NCBI GenBank assembly: GCA_021397845.1
Contig: CM038044.1
Span: forward strand, 39,108,354-39,172,353
Reading direction: 5' to 3'
Source of the DNA: Areca catechu
Taxonomy: Eukaryota; Streptophyta; Magnoliopsida; Arecales; Arecaceae
DNA length: 64,000 nt
The stretch's first letter is position 1; every line of letters starts with the position of its first letter. The position numbers and the translations under genes were made by a program. Below the pieces are notes generated by a model. The model did no database searches and had not been told where the DNA came from. It saw only the letters and a list, made by a program, of their open reading frames with translations. This document shows, in pieces, positions 33,917 to 45,193 of this stretch.

Positions 33917-35305
33917 TGATGGGGACATCAACAAGAAAGAAGTTTTTTGGACTAACTTTGTTTTGCTATTAAAATAAACAAATCTAATAAAGGGTTTGAG
34001 TCCATCTTCTCTTTCAGCAAATACTTGAGCCGATTCATGAGTCGACTCAACCTAGATTCAAGCAGGGTATAAGGCCACTTCTTCAATGCCCATTTTTCCC
34101 ATTTGGCACCATCCATTTGAAACCCACTTCCCTTGGATGCCATCTACTTGAAGCCCATTTTCCCTAATTGGTCGACACCACATCAAGCACCTTTTGGGAA
34201 GGAGGAAGGACACCACATCAAGAATTTTATGGGAAGACTGAAGCCATGTTCTATTATCCCAACAACCCTCCAACTAACTTACCATGTGGGATACCACATC
34301 ACATGATCTACATTAGCAAATGGAGGACACATCATTGCCACCTAGAAGCCACATGTCAATTGGTTGTAACCTTCCGCCCATAAATGGTTGTAAAAAAACT
34401 AATTCTAGTTGAACCACCAACCAAGAGTTGTTAAATCCAACTAGAATTAGCTAGCTCATCCTTATCCCCTTAGCTCATCCTTATCCCCTCCCCTTGGACG
34501 AAATTTTCTTGGATTAAAAGCCTATAAATAGGGCCCTAGGCCCTCTCTTGTATTGATTCTATGATTCATTCTACTTTGGATTAAATGAAGAAAGCTATCT
34601 TTCTTGTTCTAGTTCCCTATGTTCTCTTGTTTGGAGTGAAAAGTTCTTGAGTTTGAGAGGTAGAAGATAGGTTTGAGAAGAGAGTGTGAGGTTCTTGAGT
34701 GAGTGTTTAAAGGGTGGAATACCCTTGAGTGCTTGAAAGTTGGAGTGCTCCTTGATCCAAGATCCAAGCATCATTCCTTGATGGCACCGATTTTTACTTG
34801 TTTTCTCTTTCTTCTTCTTCTTGTTTCCATTCCAATTTTGAATTCTCCTTCCATGCCTAATCTCTGATTTGATGTAGGTTTTTTCTGATTTTCCAAGTCC
34901 AAGACGAAGGTCTCCAAGCCAAGGATCATGGCCAAGGTGAGTCCTAAAGGTAGGGAGTGCTAGTCTTATGGTTTAGACCTCAATCCTTGAGTGATGAGAG
35001 CTCCTTCCACTAAATAATTAGCCATCATTGTTGGTAGGAAAACTCTTCCTAAGTTTCATTAGATCTGATCATTTGAAGGTTAACTTGCCCAAGTAGTGAT
35101 GGTTTCCTTGTCATGAAGATCCTAATCTCTATTTTGAACTAGATCTACATTTCGAGTATTGTAATTTAGATCAACTAGTCTCCTTATGAAGATTCTTTTC
35201 TTGGATTAATTTAGACCATTTATTTGATAATTAATTGCTCAAATTTGCTTGCTGGTTAGCTTGCTAAAACTCTCCATTCATCATTTTAATTTTCGTCCCC
35301 TATCA
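33917..35305 (+). repeat. 3' LTR of the chromovirus-like element
   Basis: 1389 bp, TGATGGGGACATC to CGTCCCCTATCA. TATA box CCTATAAATAGGGCCC at 34521-34536. GGGAGAAT directly upstream may be the polypurine tract. Confidence 0.9.
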
Positions 35306-35696
35306 GAGACCATGGAGTACCAGTTGGTAAACCCCATGATGATATGATTCCATATAAGTGACAGGCTCCGCGAGATCGTTCGGGATACGATGCAGCTACA
35401 GCTCTTGCACATGGAGTAGGATCCATGGATGTATCAGGGTCATCCTCATATTCAGGATCCTTTTATCCATAGCTACCGGTAGCTTCTGGTCCATATGGTG
35501 CATCTGAGACGTCATCTTCCAGTGGTTATTATTCCATGCAGCCTGAAGCATCTTATGGACCTGATTTTGCTGCTGGTATATTTGGATGGGCCCTTGCACA
35601 GCCATATCATCAATCTCTGGATAGCTCTCAGAGTCGGGACCTCAACGAGAGATTTACGATGAATTACAATCCATCATGCATACCTCCTAGGATGAC

Positions 35697-37511
35697 TGAT
35701 GCACGTCACTACGTACTGATTTAATACCTTAATTTTACTATTCTTAAGTAGAATAGCGGAAGGGTCAAATCCTCAGGAACTTTTGAGTTATTTTAAAAGA
35801 AATTTTTTAAAGAATAAAACTAATGTTTTAATTGCTAAGGAAAAGTAAAGCAGTAAAATAGTGGAAATCGAAAAGAAATACCTATGAAAATAATCAAGAT
35901 ATGATATATCTTAACAAGAGAACGACCCATACCTGCAGATCACGGCCCGTCCTTTTTAAACATAGTCGAATCAAAAATTATTTTCATTTAAGGAAACTTA
36001 CCTCAAAAGCATGACTCACATCCTTTGAGGATGGATTATCCTGGAGTCCAAGCTACTTCAAATTAGGTAAAATGAAACATGAATCAATATGAAGTAAAAG
36101 AAAAGCTTTTTCATTTCATGAAATGAGAAATACATCACAAAAAAATAAAATGAAACAATTGTTGGATTCCCCTGATTTCTGGATCGGATGGAGATCATGC
36201 TTCCCGAAACACTCAGCAGCAAATCAACATGTGAAATTAGCAACACATCAGCAGGTAGAACTAGTGCGATGATCAGGGATGATGCGATGGAAAACCATGG
36301 TAGAAAGGCAATCGAAAGAGTGGATAGGAGCGGAGAGAATATGAAGCAGAGGGTAGAGTGCGGTGAAGCGTGGGACGATGGAAGAAGCGCGGAATGGAAA
36401 TCGAAAGAATCCAGCAACCTCATCCTTTTATAGGCGAAGAGACGCGTAAAGCCCGCATGGGAACCATACCGGTTTCTCATCGCCATCTCCTCAACTATTT
36501 TTGGTTCCGCATCCTCATCCATCGCATCGCATCCCGTGTTCCCTTATTCCTTGCACCTGTCCACCCATCTTCTATTCAGCAATCTTATCCCCACACCCAC
36601 TCACACCCGTATTCCGTTACTTCGAACTTCGTATCAGTGGTCAATCTTTCGTCGATCATACTTCTTGTTCGGACATCCCGATCCATTTCAACATCTTCTA
36701 GACCGACAAGCAAGATGATGCGCTACAACAGAGCAACACAATGGCTGGAAAGCCTGGAATCCTCGCACTGGACAGTGGAGAGGAAGAAGAGCCGATGGAG
36801 GGTCAACCACGGGCAGAGGCGAGGCGACATCAATACGGCTTGGGAGGCAGACGGACAGTGGCATCGGGCTAAAAGAGCTCCAGGATGAAGGTGGCGGTCA
36901 TGGCGGAGAAGATGGCCGGAGATGGGAGTGGCCGTCGGTAGCTTCTTGGACCGGCAATAGAAGAAAACCAGCACTCATGGCGGAGACCGTGGGCTTGGCA
37001 GGTGGGAGAGAAAATTGACGATGCTCGGCCAGGGAGTGTCCGATGGATCGCAGTTCCGGCAGCGATGGACTAGGCAGAAAACCATGGGATTGACGAAGGA
37101 GACCGGCAGCCTTTTGGCGATTCTTCGAACAGAAGCAGCGCAGGTGGTCCCAACAGCGACGGGAGGCGTCTCTAGCGAGTTTCGGTTCAAACGGTACTTC
37201 ACGGTCAATGATTCTGGTTCGTGGACCGACAGTAATGGTGGATCATGGACAGACAGGCATTCCATAAACGGGGCAGCCCATCTATAGTAGACCGGTTGCT
37301 TCAATAACTATGCCATTCCTTTTAATTCCTTTAAAATTAGATTTCAAGCTCATTTTTAGTCCGATTTAAGTGTCGTTTGCGCCATTGGACTCCTCAAATC
37401 GAGCTCTTTATGTTGACGGGGTTCTATTATGCAAACAGTGCGAAAGTATTAATTTTAAATGAATAAAGATTAATTATTTATTAAATTAATATATTTTTAA
37501 TATATTTATCA
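35697..37511 (-). repeat. 3' LTR of the Athila-like element
   Basis: 1815 bp, plus-strand ends TGATGCACGTC...TTTATCA. The minus-strand TATA box CCTATAAAAGG is at 36424-36434. Several overlapping frames (36058-37304, both strands) fall in this GC-richer LTR interior and recur in the other LTR; they are not supported as genes. Confidence 0.9.
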
Positions 37512-38590
37512 CACCTCCTAACTTAAACTGTGCTTGTCCTTGAGTAAAGTAAATGAATTAGCTGCGTACTAACTTGTCCAAGAAATAAATTATCTTACTA
37601 ATTCTAAAATCAATTGATACCCAGTTAGACTATTGAAGAGGTACTTCATTGGATTATCAATTTCACCCATTTAGTGGTCGAGTGAAGTCATAGAAATTTC
37701 AAGAGTTCTTCCTTTCCTAACTTTCTCTCTTTAAATCCTCCGACTTTGGTTTTGGTATAGTATCGGTTTATTTAGTCTTTTTTTAAGAATAATGTAGAAT
37801 CGGTGCAATGTCCCAACATCTTGCTTTCTAGATGACCCTTGTAGCGAGCTTTAGGCCAATGACTCCCAAACCAATTGGCTTTAAGGCATTAGGTGTAAAA
37901 CACCCTTCAAGCTTACTTACTCGAGTCAAAAAGGCTACGTGTTAAAGATTGTCTCTACAAAAGGTTTCTTTACATTCTCATCTTTTAACGCGAACAACAA
38001 CGCTTAGGCGAAGGGACACGATTACTCAATGAGAGATGCTAAAAACCTTATATTTATTATACTTCAAACAGGACTTTTATGATTCTTAGATATTTCTACC
38101 TATACCATTATAAGGTAAAGTCTTTATTGAGATCAATAGACAGAAGGATCTGGAATTACTCAAAAAAATTTGTCTGGTTACTCTACCAATTATTGGATTT
38201 TCTTGATAATTCACCCCTCAATATCTCTAAAATTATCTAAATCGTTAATCATTCATCATTTAGCAAGCTTGATTATTTTCAAATCGAGACAAAGTTTGGT
38301 ATACAAAAGCTGATTAAAGTTTTACTCAAAAATTTGATTAATTAATTATCCCCCAACTTAATTTCCATTGTCCCTAATTGAAGGAGATATTAAAAATACG
38401 TAACAAGAAAATATACCACCTGAAAAGGGTACTCGAAGACTAGATATTCCTTTGTCACCATACTCCTCTCAATTTAACTTTATTGTTGCCTTTTTTTGGA
38501 TTTTTCTAAAAAGAAAAAAAGCACATGATTAAAAATAAAAGCATAAACTGGGTTGCCTTCCAGGAGTGCTAAGTTTAAAAACTTCAGCCG
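37512..38590 (-). other. 3' untranslated region of Athila-like element
   Basis: The polypurine tract (37521-37512, minus) is followed upstream by about 1 kb without a recognisable frame. Athila elements can carry an env-like gene between integrase and the 3' LTR; I see none here. Confidence 0.6.
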
Positions 38591-39752
38591 AACTAAGCTG
38601 ATTATCTTGGCAATGTCGGGTTTACAAGATCAATGGATTCAACAACTTCTCCATCATGAATATCCTCTATATAAGGTTTCAAATACTGGCCATTTACCTT
38701 AAAAGTATTTCACTGCTTGGGGTCTTTAAATTCTACGGCTCTATGAAAAAATACCTGAGTCACTATAAAAGGTCCATCCCATTATGAGCGAAGTTTTCCA
38801 GGGAAAAGGCATAACCTAGAATTGTAGAGCCACACTTTTTGATTAGGTTCAAATGTTTTTCTATTAATAAATTTGTCATGATATGCCTTAGTTCGAGCCT
38901 TATAAATTTTTGAACTCTCGTGAGCTTCATTTCATAGCTATTCTAACTTATTCAATTGAAGTTTTCGATTGGAACCTGCATTCTTCATGTCAAAATTAAA
39001 TTGCTTGATGGCCCCAAATGCATGGTGTTCCAATTCTACAAGTAAATGACAAGCCTTGCCAAACACTAACCGGTAAGGAGACATTCTTAGAGGGGTCTTG
39101 AAAGCAGTTCGGTAAGCCCATATGCATCATCCAAACGTTCTGACCAATCTTTCCTATCGGGTCTTACCTTTTCTCAAGGATATGCTTGATCTCTCTGTTT
39201 GATACCTCAACTTGGCCACTAGTCTGGGGGTGATAAGGTGTGGCTACCTTATGAATAATTCCATATTTTCTCATCAGTCCTTCAAAGTGCCTATTCGTAA
39301 AATGTGCACCCCCATCACTAATAATTGCCCTTAGGCACCCAAACCAACTAAGGATGTTACGCTAAATAAACCTGACCATAACTTTATGGTCATTGGTTCG
39401 AGTTGCCATAGCTTCTATCCATTTGGACACAATCAACTACTACCAAAATATACTCAAATCCGATGGAAGGAGGAAATGGTTCCATGAAGTCAATACTCCA
39501 TACATCAAAAATTTCAACTAAGATAGGGTTTAGGGGCATCATATCTTTCCATGAAATATTTCCCGTTTGTTGACATCTAAGACAATTGCGGTCAAATTCG
39601 TGTGCATCTTTGAAAAGAGTTGGCCAGAAAAACCCACTCTGCAGCACCTTCACTGCAGTTTTCCTTCCACTAAAGTGTCCCCCACAGGCAAGAGAATGAC
39701 AAAAAAAGAGTATGCTTTTAAATTCACTCTCAAGGACACATTGTCTAATCAC
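38590..39752 (-). pseudogene. Athila-like integrase
   Basis: The minus-strand frame 39752-39390 holds the zinc-binding part (CGGHFSGRKTAVKVLQSGFF, then CLRCQQTGN) and the start of the catalytic core (FDVWSIDFMEPFPPS with the first Asp). The core continues in broken frames below 39390. The C-terminal part is readable near 39170-38600: MWAYRTAFKTPL, SRLCLFPGKLRS, FKVNGQYLKPY. The integrase would insert the DNA copy; this one is broken. Confidence 0.85.
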
Positions 39753-39859
39753 CTAATCTAAACAGTACTTAAACAATTCACGTTCCTCCCAGAAGTAATA
39801 TTTGATTTGCGAGAAAAATCTATCTTTTTCTTGTTTAGAAAAGTGGGAAGGAACTTGTC

Positions 39860-40281
39860 CTGTTGCTAAGTAGTTAGCAATATGGACAAACCAGGGAAGA
39901 CTGCTAGAAGAAATTAAGAACAGTTGCTCATCAAGGAACCTATCTCCAATTGTTTCCTTGTTGTATTATACTAAGATCCTAGAAATATGATCTGCCACCA
40001 TATTTTCGGAACCCTTCTTATCTAAAATTTCTAAGTCAAATTCTTGTAGTAGAAGAATCCATCTAATCAGTCTAGGCTTTGTATCATTTTTAAATAGCAA
40101 ATGTTTCAATGCTGCATGATCAGAATAAACTAGGACCTTAGACCCTAATAAATATGATCGAAATTTTTACCAAGGCGAATACAACTGCTAGTAACTCTTT
40201 CTCGGTAGTGGTATAGTTCATTTATTGATCTGAAAGAGTTTTACTGGCATAATAAATAGCATGTAGTTCCTTATTAAGCCT
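39860..40281 (-). pseudogene. Athila-like RNase H region
   Basis: Below 40282 the minus strand continues with degraded RNase H sequence: a YYASKTL-like stretch near 40240, an EKELLAVVFA-like stretch near 40200-40170 and a VYSDHAALKHLLFKND-like stretch near 40130-40090, with stops between. Confidence 0.7.
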
Positions 40282-41460
40282 CTATCCTAAAACTGCCCCT
40301 ACAGCATAATCAGAGGCATCACACATGATTTCAAAAGGTATGGTCCAATCTGGAGGCTTGATAATCGGTGCAGTGGTCAAAGCAGTTCTAAAAATGTTAT
40401 AGGCGGCCAAACATTCTTTATTAAAATCAAAAAAATTGTCTTTGGCAAGTAAATTACACAACGGTCGAGAAATGTTACTGAAATCCTTGATGAAGCATCT
40501 GTAAAAACCAGCATGGCTAAGAAAGGATCGTACTTGTCTAACTGAGGTTGTGGGAGGCAGCTTTGAGATTAGTTCAACCATAGCTTTATCAACCTCAATC
40601 CCTCGCTCGAAAACAATATGTCCGAGCACGATTCCCTTACAAACTATAAAATGGCTATTCTCCCAACTTAAGACTAAATTTGTTTCCATACATCATTTCA
40701 GTACCTTAGTCAAGTTTTAGAGACAGTTGTCAAATGAAGATCCAAACACTGAAAAGTCATCCATAAACACTTCAAGAAATTGACCATGTCAGAAAATATG
40801 GCCAACATACATCGTTGAAAGGTGGCTAGTACATTACAGAGACCAAATGGCATGCGACTAAAGGCAAACGTTCCGAAGGGACATGTGAAGGTGATATTTT
40901 CTTGATCAGTAGGAAATATTGGGACCTGGTTATATCCTGAATATCCATCCAGAAAATAAAAGAAACTCTGCCCTGCTAGCTGTTCTAAAATTTGGTCAAT
41001 AAAAGGCAGAGGAAAGTGATCTTTCCCAGTAACAGCATTCAGTTTTCGATAATCTACACACTCTCCAACTAGTCGTTGCTCGGCTAGGAATTGACTCGCC
41101 CAAGGATTCAGGTCCCGGCGGGATGTCCCGTGGGACACCGGGACGGGGTATCATCTCATGTGTTGGGATAGGATGTCCCGCTAGCATCCCAGCGTCCCAA
41201 TAGAAATACCTTGGGACATCTCCTATCCCGAGTATCGGGACAGGACGGGACACCAATGCATCCCGTTCCATGGAAAAACCGGGACAGCCCCGTCCCACGG
41301 GATTTAAAACCTTGGACTTGCCCTTTTCATTTTTTATGACAGTAATACCTGACTTTTTAGGTACTACTTGGGTTGGACTGACCCATTGGCTATCCGAAAT
41401 TAGGTAAATAATACCGGCATCAAGCCATTTTACCGCTTCTTTCTTAACAACTTTCCGCAT
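40282..41460 (-). pseudogene. Athila-like reverse transcriptase with in-frame MITE
   Basis: The minus-strand frame 41460-40996 begins MRKVVKKEAVKWLDAGIIY and reads PTQVVPKKSGITVIKNEKGK before a MITE at 41314-41101. After the MITE it returns to RT as IPSRATTSWRVC, then loses frame. The true continuation (DYRKLNAVTGKDHFPLPFID, GYSGYNQV, MPFGLCN) lies in the overlapping frame 41138-40710. The catalytic FMDD box is present in yet another frame near 40770. The last part (40689-40282) reads GIVLGHIVFERGIEVDKA and ends at the start of RNase H (IMCDASDYAVGAVLG). At least three frameshifts. Confidence 0.9.
41101..41314. mobile_element. GGGAC-type MITE in RT, 214 bp
   Basis: Plus strand starts CAAGGATTCAGGTCCC and ends GATTTAAAACCTTG. 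The TSD is GACTCGCC (41093-41100) and GACTTGCC (41315-41322), one CpG-to-TpG transition apart. It is dense in GGGAC, GTCCC and ATCCC motifs. MITE plus TSD is 222 bp, exactly 74 codons, and it has no stop in the RT frame. Confidence 0.95.
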
Positions 41461-41784
41461 GTTCGGATTTAGCCTCCATTACATGTCCCTATATGGTTTG
41501 GATTCAGCTTCACAGTGAATGTGATGCATGCAAACAGAAGGGTCAATTCCTTTAAGATCAGCTATTGACCATCCAATTGCTTCTTTATGTTCTTTGAGTA
41601 CCCACCAATTTATCTTCCTGATCAGCGGTTAGGGTAGATGCAATGATTACTGGAAGGGTATCATTGGATCCAAGAAAAGAATATTTCAATTCCACGGGAA
41701 GAGGTTTCAACTCTGACAAAGGTGATGCTTCTAAGGATGGTACTAAGGGACTTGATTGAGTGGTAATGGTTCATATTTTATAGT

Positions 41785-42452
41785 CTAGGAAGGAGTGGTG
41801 CTAAACTTGGATGGCTTTAACAATGCATTTACTTCATTTGTATATTCATCAACATCAAAATCATCTATTCCAAAATGTGTCAGACATGCTTGTAGAGGGT
41901 CCGAATCAAGCAAAATAAGGAGTTTCTTATCTACAACTTCCTCTAGTATGTTCACTTTATTATGATCCACTTCATTATGATCATACACAGGTGGTCCTTG
42001 GGATGCATTAAAAATATTCAATTTTATCTTTTTGTTTCCAAAAGATACATCCATAACCCCCGTTCTGCAATTTATACAAGCATTAGCGGTAGCTAAGAAA
42101 GGTCTTCCAAGAATGATGGGTATTTGGCTAGGATTACAGTTAGATTCCATATCTAAAACAAGAAAATCAACAGAGAAGTAGCATTCTACTTTCACTAGCA
42201 CATCCTCTAACATTCCACGGGGCACCTTAACTAATCTATCTGCTAATTGTAAAGTCACTATCATGGGTTTTAGTTCTCCAAATCCGAATAAATCATATAC
42301 TGAGCTTGGAAGAGGTTTATACTTGCACCCAAATCAAGTAAGGCTTTCTTGATTGTGAGGTCCCCTATGACACATGATATGATAGGGGTACCAGGATCTT
42401 TGAGTTTGGGTGGGGCTATTTGCTGAAAAACCGAACTAGCTTGCTCAATCAA
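41785..42452 (-). pseudogene. Athila-like protease
   Basis: The minus-strand frames 42452-42270 and 42264-41785 adjoin. The first has the aspartic protease active site as LLDLGASINL, where Athila-type elements use D-L-G-A. The second carries DVLVKVECYFSVDFLVLDME, the hallmark IILGRPFLATANACINC and GVMDVSFGNKKIKLNIFNA. A stop and frame change separate them at about 42267. Confidence 0.85.
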
Positions 42453-42533
42453 CTGGATTTTCTTTGATATATGTGCCTTAGATTTTCATTTCTGTGTGCA
42501 CAGATCCTTAAGAAATTTGACATAAGCCAGAAT

Positions 42534-44086
42534 TTATTTAATAACATCGAGAAGAGGTAAGTTTATTTGGACTTGCTTGAATAGTTCAAGCATCTCATTC
42601 ATTTTAAGATTCTTCTTATCCAAAGGTAGAGGTGATTCTAAAGCACTAGGGAATGGAGCCTTGGGTATAGGTGCTTGGCCAATGGATTCCTTTTCCTCTT
42701 CATTATTTTTCTTCGCTGGCTTAGTCAATTCTTGCTTTTGGGTCAGGTCAAGCTGGTTTAATATTTTCCCACTTTTTAAAGCTATGACTGATTTAGCATG
42801 TTCTAGGAAGGTTTCAAGACCAGTGGAGCTCTCAACCATGTATTGTCTTTTTGGATTACTAATGGGCTGGCTAGGTAACTTACCTTCCTCCCTCTTATTG
42901 AAGGCTGTAGCTAGCTGACCTATCTGGGTCTCTAGCTTGGCAATGGGCTGTGTGTGGGAGTGGAGTTGGATATTCATTTCCAGCCCCTTCAATGCTTGGA
43001 GCACCTTCTCTTCAAAAGTAGGATCATGATTATTCGGTAGAGGTTGTGGGGCACTCGGGTATTGCGAACACGGCATGCTTCTAAAGTTGGGCTCCTGAGT
43101 GTTGGGCCTAACTGATGAATTAATGACAGGTTGAGGTTTCCAAGAGAAATTTGGGTGATTTCACCAACCAGGATTGTAAGTGTTCGAATATGGATTGTTT
43201 CCTGGTCTAAGAGCCATTCAGGTTTGAGCTTGATGGGCTTGCTCCTGAACACGCTCAGGAAATTGGTAAGCGGCTGGACAATCACCTATCAGATGGGCGG
43301 GACTCAAACAGATAATACAAACATCATGATTTTGATGAGATGAGGAAGTATTTCCAACTTGTAGGATTTGGTCAAGCTTCTGAGATAGTTCATCTACCTT
43401 GCTGTAGATGTCTATAGAATGACCTACATACATTCCCCCTCTTGGATCCTATGGGAGGATCTCTACGGGCAGCAGACATGTGATGCAAGGAATTTTCACT
43501 TAGGGTTTCAAGCAGCTGCCATGCCTCATGTTCATTTTTGAGCATGAATGTTCCTCCATATGAGGCATCCATCATTTGCCGTTGCCTTTCTGACAAACCG
43601 TCTTAAAAGCACCGGACCAATTGCCATTTAGGTATGGCATGGTGCGGACATTTTCTAATTAATTCTTTTAATCTCTCCCATGTCTCATGAAACATTTCTC
43701 CATCTAACCGGAAAAAACTGGTAACGACTTTCCTGATTTGATTGGTTTTTCCTATTGGAAAGTATTTCTTAAGAAATTCCCTCTGAAGTTGATCCCAAGT
43801 AGAAATTGTTACAATGTGTAGAGAATTCAACCGGTACTTGGCCTTATCTTCCAGAGAGAAAGGGAATAACTTAAGCCTAAGGGCATCGTCGGAGGAATTA
43901 GATCTTAACAGTCGAACATATTTCTAGGAATTCATCTAAGAGTTTATAGGGATCTTCATTTGCAAGTCCATAGAAAGATGGTAATATCTGAATTACACTG
44001 AACTTGATTTCATACTGGACGGCCTCTACTGGTAGTATTTGGATACATGATGAATAGGTATACTTTGAAGGAGTGAAGTACTCCAA
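42534..44086 (-). pseudogene. Athila-like gag
   Basis: Minus-strand frames in order: 44086-43898 (LPSFYGLANEDPYKLLDEFL), 43830-43603 (TWDQLQREFLKKYFPIGKTN; FHETWERLKELIRKCPHH), 43596-43390 (EAWQLLETLSENSLHH), 43433-43218 (zinc knuckle CIICLSPAHLIGDC, a CX2CX4HX4C pattern) and 43076-42534 (a Lys/Glu-rich C-terminus with LETQIGQLATAFNKREEG). This is a standard Athila gag capsid, knuckle and tail. Four or more frame breaks. Confidence 0.9.
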
Positions 44087-45193
44087 TTATCCTGGAGGAT
44101 CGATTTCTTGATTAGGATCCATAATACGTGATCTGTTTGCTCTACAGGTTCGGTCTATTTTAGGATCTAGGGGTATAATTTCAGGTTCTAGAGACCGGTG
44201 ACCTAGCATACACCCTATAATAATACTTTAAAGCAAACAGCAATTCAATATTTTTTTAACCCTTTTTTTAAAATTATTTTAAAAATGGAAAAAAAATGAG
44301 AAGAGATCCAAAGGAAAGATTCCTAAGAGAGTCCCAGGCTAGGAAAGAAAAAGAGTTATTTTAATTAACTTTTTTTTCAAACAAGTAACACAATCAAAAT
44401 CACTTTTATCCTAGGGTTAACCTGAATCTAGACAACTCCTAACTGTTCCAAGATTACCTTTGAGCACTCCAAGTCCAAAATCAATTAACTGACTTAGCCA
44501 GGTAAGTGTAAGGTTGGTGGGGGTCCCCCATTGCTTGCCTTAGACACCAATTAGAATTGGCCAGGTAAGCGAACAAAATCAATTAAAGAACCACCTTCTT
44601 TCAGGCTCTTGTCCCTAAACCATTTGCCTTAGACACTAAGCAACTAACTGATCTGAACCCGGTCCAACTCTAGGATTTCCTTGTCCTATTAAGCTCGAAA
44701 TTCCTAGGGCCAACATCTAATTAATTTTAGAGTTAAGGTCTAGGTCAATGCACATACAGGAGAATGATTTGTGGGCTAAGGGTTATGAACTCTCCACCTT
44801 ATCTAATTAATGGTTATGCCCTTAAAATCAATTATGAAAAAAATGAAATGCAAAACAAGATGTCCAAAACTTAAGAGTTATATACAAGCAAAATTAAACT
44901 AATTACTTTTTTAAAAAAAAATTAAATTTGGTGGTTAAATCTCTAACTTCCTAATAAGTTATCAAGATGTTAAAAATTTTAAATTTAGATTTTAAATTAT
45001 TTTTTAAAAAAAAAAAATTAATTTTTTTTAAGTATATTCAATCTTCTTGTATCCTAGGACAACCGTTCAACATAACGTAAAGTTATGCCAGGGCAACCTT
45101 GTCAAGATACATACAATTGAAAAATAGTAAATATTAATCTTTGATTTTTTTTCAATATAACGCCAAAAGTCCCCGGCAACGGTGCCAAAAATC
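44087..45193 (-). other. Primer site and 5' leader of Athila-like element
   Basis: The primer site is TGGCACCGTTGCCGGGGA at 45187-45170 on the minus strand, one base from the LTR-proximal ATTTT. The rest is an AT-rich leader with poly-A/T runs and no gene. Confidence 0.8.

Larger units (their letters stand above)
28841..35305 (+). mobile_element. Chromovirus-like Gypsy element lacking most of pol
   Basis: Two LTRs (28841-30232 and 33917-35305) flank about 3.7 kb. The TSD is GAGAC at 28836-28840 and 35306-35310, both in hAT copy B. The primer site TGGTATCAAGAGC (30239-30251) resembles the initiator-Met tRNA type. Inside are a gag frame (31868-32794) and the C-terminal end of an integrase (about 33386-33600). 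Protease, RT, RNase H and the integrase core are gone, so it is a deletion derivative that would need an autonomous partner. Confidence 0.9.
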
